Positions 56,664-64,000 of a stretch of DNA of 64,000 bases are shown here, piece after piece. How positions within the stretch are numbered: the first letter of the stretch is position 1; each line of letters begins with the position of its first letter. The notes below the pieces were generated by a model, which worked only from the letters and a program-made list of their open reading frames with translations, did not search any database and had not been told where the DNA came from. Origin of the DNA: Ulva prolifera (Eukaryota > Chlorophyta > Ulvophyceae > Ulvales > Ulvaceae); NCBI GenBank assembly GCA_023078555.1, contig CM041198.1, positions 8,665,836 through 8,729,835 on the forward strand, in the 5' to 3' direction. The translations under genes and the position numbers were made by a program.

Positions 56664-58997
56664 GTTCGAATTCCGGCGTGTAACTGGGCGCCGGCGGTCT
56701 CACTGGCAGTCGGATCGCACGGCCTGAGCTCAGGCCATCAGACCTCAGGTACAACCTTTCTCGTCCATCTGTCCCGAGTGTGGTGCTCAGCGACTTGTGG
56801 CAGTGGTCTCGCGAGTTCAGATGGAAAGGACGCTTGCGCGGATGGAGTCCGGATCCGCTACAAGAACGACTTCACCCGTGACAGGCGCCCGTGACGCTTT
56901 TTGGACCCTTTATCACGGGCCCTTTTACTCGACTTCGGTGCTTCGTGATCGACTCCTGTGGGCTGGCAATTGCACCCCATCACGTGCAGAAATATCAAAT
57001 GATGTTACAGGTTGCATACCGTGTGTCCTCGGAAATAAACGGGCTGGCATGTCGACCGTGTCCAGCGTGTTTCGGTGAGTGCATGCCCAACAGGCGGGTA
57101 CCGTAGATGCGATCCAAGACGCTCTTGTCAGCTTGAATGCCACTAAAGCCGTTGAATCCCTCGATCGGTCTATTACTGGTGAGCAGGTGGTGGTTCAGTA
57201 AACGTTGGCGTTGACCTGCAGATATGGTGCCTGCCATGATCGCGACTGCCGGGTTGCGTACTGGCGAGAACGACACGTTCTTAGCCGCCTAATGTCAAGT
57301 TGGGCAGGTATGTAATCGTTTTGGAATGTCTGCTGCGCCATGGCGTGTGCGGTCCGTAGCGGGCGTCCAGTTAAGGCCTGCTCGCCAATATCTATGTGGT
57401 TCGTTTGCAATACAGCTGGGTCAATGATGCGGCCGCGATTGTTCACATTCACTAACGTCTGTATCAAGGTTATAATTCCGGCGATCTGCCTGCATGTTAA
57501 TAGTGTCACCTGCGACGATCAGGTGCGTAAGTAGGTGTGCCGGCCAAGCTCCATTTTCGATGCGGCTTGGCCTCGAGGCTCGACCCAGGGGGATATTGGT
57601 TTACAGAAGCCGTGCTTACTTTCAGGCTCGGTATGGCTGTACTGGGGCTCTGGTGGACCTGATTTTACATCTGTGAGTAGCTACTCTGCTCACTCGAGAA
57701 CCGCGCCTGGTCGATGCCTGGGCCATCCCAGACCTGGAAACAAGCCCACTCGGTACACTCATTCAACATACAGCTGACTCGTCTATCGGAATGCATCGTT
57801 CCGCGCGCGTACATTGGTTGACGCCTCCCCGTGATAAGCTGTTACGGGCACGTCAACCTGTAATCGCGTTGTGTAACGGGCGACGCGTGTCACGGGTGCA
57901 CTACCGCCAGGCCAGTACCAGCGCATGCGCAGCGATGCGACACCATCAATCAGCAAGTAACATATTACAGTATTGTACATCACATACGATTGTCCATGGC
58001 GTGCCCAGCCACATTCACGCATGCTCGGTACCAGCGCTAGACCGCCAGCGCTGACATCATGTCGTCCCTACTCCCACGAAACCACTGGGCTGGCCAGGTC
58101 ACATCTCCTTCAGCATAAGCTGCAGCCTGGCTCCTACGCCCGGCAGTGCAGACCGGGCGCCTTTGAGCGTGCATCCGGCACAAACACTGTTGGGAGACTC
58201 GATTCCGTCCTCTACTTGACTTCTGCTTGACGTCCTTGACTTCTGTGAGCCATAGTGGATTTGCTCGTTAGTGTCAGGACTCTATGCTGTTGTGCCGTTT
58301 CTAGCTGTTGCCTGCAATTGGGACAACTTCAGAGGCGAAGCAGCCAGCACAGCAGTCTAGCATGCTCATCTTCGTGCACAGACACTGACAGCACAGAGAA
58401 GAACAGTGCCCACCTTGTGCTTCTTGCGGCAGGTCAGTGTTGGCTGCAGTTGCGAATCTGCAGCCCTCTCAATTGACACAAGCAGCACAACTGCTGTAAC
58501 AATCTGCTCCTAGCCCTGAAATCATGCTCATGTGTCGAAATTGCCATGCAATGTCAGGCTCAGGTGTCAAACCTGTTGAATGTGCACAAATCAGCACCTT
58601 TGTAGAAGCATGCCTCGTGTGGCAGATCTACTGTAGGCTTGGGCTTTGTCTCAGGCTCTGTTGTGGTGAGGCAGAAGCTGATCAATCATGGGTTTACCTG
58701 TATGAATCGGTATGTATGACTGCAAGTCTTGCTCATAAATCTGGCTAGGTGATCATACTCGTGCATGTTCCGGCATCTCTGAGGCAGTTGCTAGGTCTGC
58801 TGTTGATGTGAAAGCACCTATCGAGACATCATTTCGAGATATATGCTACAGCATCAGCAACTGCAGTGCTGAAGTGTCTTGAACGGAAGGTTCAATCTGT
58901 GTGCTTGCCCCCCCTGCACATTGACTTGATGCTGACAGATGTAGCCTGATCTATTTGCGACCTTTGTCTGACCGTAGGACGCACAGACGCTGCTGCC

Positions 58998-59201
58998 ATG
59001 GGCGCAGTTGACCAGGACCAGTGCAATGAAGCGACAAGGCAACCGCCGCACCCCCCAGACACACCTCTTCCAAAAGACAGCATGCAGGGACTCGATGTCA
59101 AATGGGGAGGCCTGCACATCGATCTGCGTGTTGCTCTGCTGAAGCTGAAGTCGCCGATGATCGCTGCGACACTACTCCGCAACAAAAATGAAATATTTTA
59201 A
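58998..59201 (+). CDS. Possible terminal exon or small gene, unknown function
   Basis: The frame from ATG 58998 encodes 67 residues: MGAVDQDQCNEATRQPPHPP, then LDVKWGGLHIDLRVALLKLK, ending LLRNKNEIF. A good acceptor (GACCGTAG at 58969-58976) lies just upstream in an open frame, so it may be the last exon of a longer gene whose earlier exons I could not identify. No domain is recognised. Confidence 0.3.
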   Translation: MGAVDQDQCNEATRQPPHPPDTPLPKDSMQGLDVKWGGLHIDLRVALLKLKSPMIAATLLRNKNEIF

Positions 59202-60270
59202 GCGACGACAGAGACAGCTGCTCAGCAGTACACAATTTCTGTTGGTAGACACCGACATCGTGTTGGCTAGACTATTCGCGGTTCGGGAAGTTGCAGTACG
59301 ATTGCAGCGTGAACGGACGTCTGCACGCAGCCTCCAAACATTTGCAGGCCACATCACATCATAAACTTCCACCTGTCAACATAACTTCTACTCCCCCAAT
59401 GTGAGGTATATCTCCAATATAATGTGCAGGCGACATGTTCGCTTCTACTTGTGGCGACAAGGCCTTGCGGGACGAACGGCTATATGTCGAGACCGACTAG
59501 ACATCCCGTCAACGCGCAGCTCAGATCGGCAACCTCGACATATGTATGATGATTGCGGAGTGCTATGCAATATCAAATCCAGTGCAGGGGCGCCTGTACT
59601 GTCACAGAGTGTTGACACACACTCGTAACTCTTGCAGTGGTAACAAATGTCTGTCATCTGGTGAACATTTACGAGTGCTTCCGCACTCCTGTCTAATCAA
59701 TTCCGAAGTCAGGCTGGCGTCATTGGTGATAAGTTCGCAGATTCACAAACGGCACATTCAGGCGTATGCTAGGCTCCCGAATGCGGCGTCCCGCGGAGCA
59801 AGGCAATACGTTATGCTGCCAGCGTGATCCATTCTTATTGAGTAATGCCTGGCTGAGAATACTCCAAATCCAGTTTACGAAGACATCAGAACGCTGATCC
59901 TGTGTGCTTTCAGCTGCCTCACCTCTGCAGCCAACACACCACCTGTTGCTTGATATGTAGCATCGGTTGGCTGGAAGTTGGACGTTGAAATTCGATGCAG
60001 TTGTCGCGTAGATAGCACCACGATAGTTTAGTCGTTCAGCACGCGCAGTATAGGCCACATTGCGCAAGCGTCCTGCAAAGAGCATTCGAACACAAACAGG
60101 CTTCCAAGCAGCTTTCAGACCCAGTCACCCGAAACTGCTGCAGTCCGCTGTCTCGGGCGGGCGATGGCCGACCGCCCACGACAACGCACCCGATACACAC
60201 ACGCCAGCTTGTAGCGGGCAGCCACCGGCAAAGGTGCGAGCCGCAGGCCCGTAATTGCACACCCGTGACA
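59202..60270. other. Spacer upstream of the kinase fusion gene
   Basis: Short frames only. The right end should hold the promoter and 5' UTR of the plus-strand gene at 60271; CCCGTGACA repeats around 60262-60300. I see nothing else. Confidence 0.35.
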
Positions 60271-63200
60271 ATGTCTCGGGCGAGATCGACAGCCCGTGAC
60301 ATGTCACGGGTGAAAGTCGTTCTTGTAGTGGGAAGCACGGGGTCGGGCTCCGACGCCCCTTTGCCTGAAGACCTGGTGACTTGCCCCATCACATTCGAGC
60401 TCTATCAAATTGCAAATGAAGAAGAGGGAGATGATTACGTGCCAATGGATCCGCCCTGCCGCCATACGCTGTCGAAGATTGCCCTAAAAGACGTGCGTCA
60501 CCCGCAGCTGCTATCGAGTCGGGGCCCGGGCACCTGCCTCGTAGAGACTGGCCACACGCGGCGAGGCCCCACGGGCGTCCCACCTGCGAGCCGCATCCCA
60601 CCTCACTGCGGCTGTGTGAGTGGCTGTTTCCGTCTTGTCGGCCATGGCCAGCATCATGATCCGGATCCGGATCTCGTTGTAGGATGCATATGCAGGCCTC
60701 GCGCGCCGGAGCTGTGTGACGTGGGCGCTGCCTACCGTGTGCCACCATATGGTGTATACAACGGCCTGTCATGCGATCCTGCTAACGACACCCGCGTGTG
60801 TTACAAAGGAATTACTGGGAGAAGCAAATATTACAAAAGAATCTCATCTGAATCAACAGCAACAGCAGCAACACTGCAGCAACGCACACGCACACCCACA
60901 CCCACACCCACAACCTCACCTCAGTCCGGCAGGATCGCGTGACCAGGCCCGCATCATGGATATGATTATCATGCCGCAATTAATCCTTACTCACGCAAGA
61001 TGACAAGCCCCGACTTCTGATACATCTGCACATTGGCCCCCAGCTATACCACCCGCGCATGCACTGGTATCTGCAGGGACCTTTGCCTTGTGCTCCTTTG
61101 CAAGTCCTCGCGTCTGCAGATTCTAGCGCAGCCCAATCTGGAGAAGTGGCTCTGCCCGATGTGCCAGGAGCAGCTGCCCTCGAATGACATCAACTTCTAC
61201 AAGCCCAACCGCTTCGCCTTGGGCGTGCTGGAGGCGATGGAGGTTGCCAGGAAGCGTACAAGCATCATACGCAAGATACCTCGAGGGTGGTCTGGAAGCG
61301 CAGCAGGCGGCGCCTCCGCCGAAGCGCTGCCGGATGGCTGGGATCAAATCTGCACGGAGTTTGATGTTCAGGAGCTCGGCGGCGAGCTTCAGCGCTTCCA
61401 GGTACAGCAGGACGTTGTGGCGCGGCACCGCAACGGCCTCGTCAGTGCCGGTGCGCCACCCTCTCGCCACCCTCTCACCGGGTATCACTCGCAAGCCACC
61501 TCGTCGGCGGGCTTTCCGGTAGAAATACTGCCGCACAGTTGGGCTGTGAGGGAACCTGTCTCGGCACAGCCACACCAAACCTGAGAACCCCTGGCAGGCA
61601 GTTTGTGCTAGAGCGCATCACTGCGGCAGCGGGCTAAGGCGCGCGCACTTGCAGGCATTCTGTCCGTGAACGGCCGCGACACGCGCGTCGCGGTGAAGCT
61701 GGTGCTCCCGACCGATGCCGGCAACGCCGACGGCAGCGCGGCGAGACGCGAGGTGGCGGCGCTGGCGCAAGCCACGCGGCAGGTGCCGGCCGCCGTGCTG
61801 CAGCTGCGCGGCTTTGTGCATGCTGGCAGCTTCCTGATTGCGCAAGAGATGCCAGGCACCTCCCTCATCAAGCATGTTGAGAAGGTGATGAATGAGCAAG
61901 GAGGCCTCAAGGCCTCCACATGGGTGCGTCCCCCCCCCTGGCACCATGCATGTCACTCATGCATTCCAACCATCACTCCACAACCAATGCACGTCCAAGC
62001 ATGTCCACAATGTTAGTTTGTGTTGACCACGCACACTTCCGCAACCTGGGATGAATGCCCCGATGCTGACTGCTTGCTTGTGTCTTTTGTCAACTGCGCG
62101 CCTACGCTGCAGCTGGAGCTGATGCTTCAGCTGATCGACTGCCTGCGGCAGCTGCACGGCTGTGGCGTCATCCACTGTGACATCTCCCCCGCCTCCGTCA
62201 GCCGCTCCGCCACCGGAACCCTGAAACTCACCGACTTCTCGTCGGCGTGCCTCGGTGCCCCTCCAGAGGACGGCTCCACGCTCCTGGCAGCCCCTGCGGC
62301 CACGTTCTCCTCGAAGCGGGTCGCGTACCTCGCCCCGGAGCAGCTCGTTCAGGTCCCGGCCATGAGGCAGCAGGCTGCAGCACAGCAAGGTGCCTCCTCT
62401 AGATCTGCCATGCCGCTTTCCGGCCCTGCATGCATGCTCCCGCAACGTCCGCGCACTGGCCTTGTCCCGATTGGTGCCCGCCACGTTCCGCGACTCCACA
62501 ATGCATCGGACGCTGGCCAAGGCAGAGTCCACTGCGGCGCTCTGGAGAGGACACTGCACACATGCATGCACTGCACACATGCATGCACTGCACAGTGCCC
62601 CACAGGGTATGCAGACAGCAGTCGTACTCAGCAACATCAACATGCGGCAGGGTTTCCCGCAATGCTGCCCGCCTCGCCTGCTTTGCTTTTGGCCCACGCA
62701 TGACAATTAGGATCCTCTCTGCATGCATCACTCGGCCTATATAGGTCTCGCCGCACCCTGATACCCTGCTGCTGTGCCTTCCGCCAGGGCCTTTGAGATT
62801 TCTGTTTACCCCACACCACTAGCAGCGCTCGCATCAGCATCGTTCTGCGCTTGTCTCAGTCACGGAGGCATGCAGTGCCGCTGGTCAGCGCATGCACAGG
62901 GTTCGCATCATGCCTGTGCGGTGTCAATCATGCAGGGGGCGCGCCCGGGCCGCGCGCGATGCCCGGGACGGTCACCGACCGCACCGACGTCTGGGCGTTT
63001 GCGATGCTGGCTCTGCACCTGTGGACGGGCACGCCGCCGACGCGCGGCATCACCCCTGACTGCTCTGCCTCGACCCTGCCCGACCTCCTGCGCGACCTCT
63101 TCATGGGCTGCCTCCACCCCTCGCCAGCACAGCGGCCCGAAGCGAGAGACATCTATGACACCCTATGCATGGTCACAGAGCTGAAGGACGGCATCGAGCA

Positions 63201-63960
63201 GTTTGCCGAGGAGACGGAGATCTGCGTCGGCGTGCCCCCGCAGGCTATGCAGCCACAACGCGGCAGCCACGCTAGCATGACTCGGAGCCGCTCCGGCTAT
63301 GCTGCATCAGTCCCTCTTGTCGCGGCCACTGCCACGGCCGCAGTGGCGCCGGGAGGTCGCCCCTCACGACGTCCTCTGGGCCCTCTCGCCGCAGGGCCTC
63401 GTGCCGCGGCCCCTGCAGTGATGGCCCCCGCCGCGACGGCGCAACCGACGTCCACACGTCCCACGCAGGTGGCTGCAGCGCCTCTTGTGGTTGCAGAGGA
63501 GCCGTCAAATCCGCCGCTGACACCATTCCAGCAAGCGCAGGCGGACCTGGAGATAGCGCGACTCGATGCACTTGCTCAACAGCCAAATGACGCCGTCGGA
63601 CATCAGGGTGTGTCCCCCGCCTCTCACTTGCTCAACTCATTGTTGCCACATATGCCTGCGCGCATGCTGGTCGTCGCTGCCGTGGGCAGCACTGCCTTTT
63701 TTTTCCACTGGTTTCTCCGCATGCGGCAGCGCAGCTGTGACAGTCCGGTGATAAGGCCGCAGCAGCGCATGTGGTGGCGCTGCATGTGTATGGCGAATGG
63801 CTACAGCACATATGAATGTAGCATTGCGCTTGCCCGTGGTGCCTTGATTTTGTGGGGCCATCATGGAAGCAGCGAGCGTCATCATTTCGGTGCGCCATGG
63901 TTTTCAGGGATATTTGGCCGAGTGCGGCAGCTCATGAGGGCGCACAGCGGTGCTGGCTAG
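60271..63960 (+). CDS. RING/U-box-like and protein-kinase fusion
   Basis: Five exons (60271-60492, 61132-61440, 61639-61923, 62113-62389, 62936-63960) join in phase and give 705 residues. Residues about 30-90 form a RING/U-box-like module: DLVTCPITFELYQ, DPPCRHTLSKIA, EKWLCPMCQEQLPSND. The second Cys of a classic RING is missing, as in U-box or degenerate RING folds. Residues about 178-470 are a kinase domain: RVAVKLVL (Lys197), VIHCDISPASV (HRD to HCD295; the usual Asn is Val), LTDFSSA (DFG to DFS315), YLAPEQL, TDRTDVWAFAMLALHLWTG and a C-lobe RPEARDIY. A Pro/Ala-rich tail and one hydrophobic segment (MLVVAAVGSTAFFFHWFL, about 580) follow. A ubiquitin-ligase/kinase or pseudokinase scaffold is inferred. 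Weak points: the AAG acceptor at 61638 and the possible 3' intron after 63607. Confidence 0.72.
62560..62600. repeat. 16-bp tandem repeat in kinase-gene intron
   Basis: CACATGCATGCACTGCA is repeated in tandem in intron 4, again built on TGCATGCA. Confidence 0.75.
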
Positions 63961-64000
63961 CTGAGGCCGGCGCTGCAGCCGCGCGGGGCCACCGCCGCAC

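Larger units (their letters stand above)
55798..58997. other. 3.2-kb gene-poor stretch
   Basis: I found no supported gene. It carries the palindrome at 55990, a TATATA run at 56012-56024 and two interleaved direct repeats at 56396-56663. Composition is more AT-rich than in the genes. Short plus frames around 57500-58250 have no domain. Confidence 0.35.

Overview
This window looks like nuclear DNA of a green alga (Chlorophyta, perhaps Trebouxiophyceae). The clues are intron-rich genes with GT-AG introns and many GTGCGG/GTGCGT donors, a bacterial-type (plastid-like) elongation factor P, a complex I ferredoxin-like subunit, a phosphoseryl-tRNA kinase gene, RNI-type leucine-rich-repeat proteins, GC-rich coding exons, and more AT-rich repeat-laden spacers. 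The taxonomic guess is inference. Gene models were built by hand from reading frame, splice-site and phase agreement. There are no bacterial operons and no CRISPR arrays.

Layout. 0.5-1.3 kb: elongation factor P (minus, 3' end outside the window). 3.0-4.0 kb: ferredoxin-like complex I subunit (plus). 4.2-4.7 kb: small single-pass membrane protein (minus). 5.6-13.3 kb: the outstanding locus, an 11-exon plus-strand gene whose predicted 1807-residue product strings together a bromodomain, a DNMT1-type replication-foci domain, a DDT/WHIM region, a BRWD-like cryptic Tudor, an ARID and a second Tudor-like domain, with no visible catalytic domain. 14.4-16.5 kb: LRR protein (minus). 16.5-22 kb: accessory stretch with inverted and direct repeats, a pre-miRNA-like hairpin, a complete hAT-type MITE with an 8-bp target-site duplication, an intron-containing tRNA-Met and a possible tyrosine-recombinase remnant.

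25.8-31.5 kb (all minus): two unassigned genes and PSTK (selenocysteine biosynthesis). 33.0-37.0 kb: LRR protein with a BTB-like N-terminus (minus). 37-42 kb: mostly repeats and spacer. 42.1-43.3 kb: DPPF-motif adenine-methyltransferase-like protein (minus). 44.3-51.8 kb: large polytopic class-3 lipase related to diacylglycerol lipases (minus). 53.4-55.8 kb: two degenerate retroelement fragments placed head to tail. 60.3-64.0 kb: RING-like/protein-kinase fusion with altered kinase motifs (plus).

The genes do not form one pathway. The best candidate for something undescribed is the multi-reader chromatin protein. Next come the kinase fusion, the lipase gene whose introns end in almost the same TGCATGCAG motif, and the small mobile or hairpin elements near 18-20 kb.
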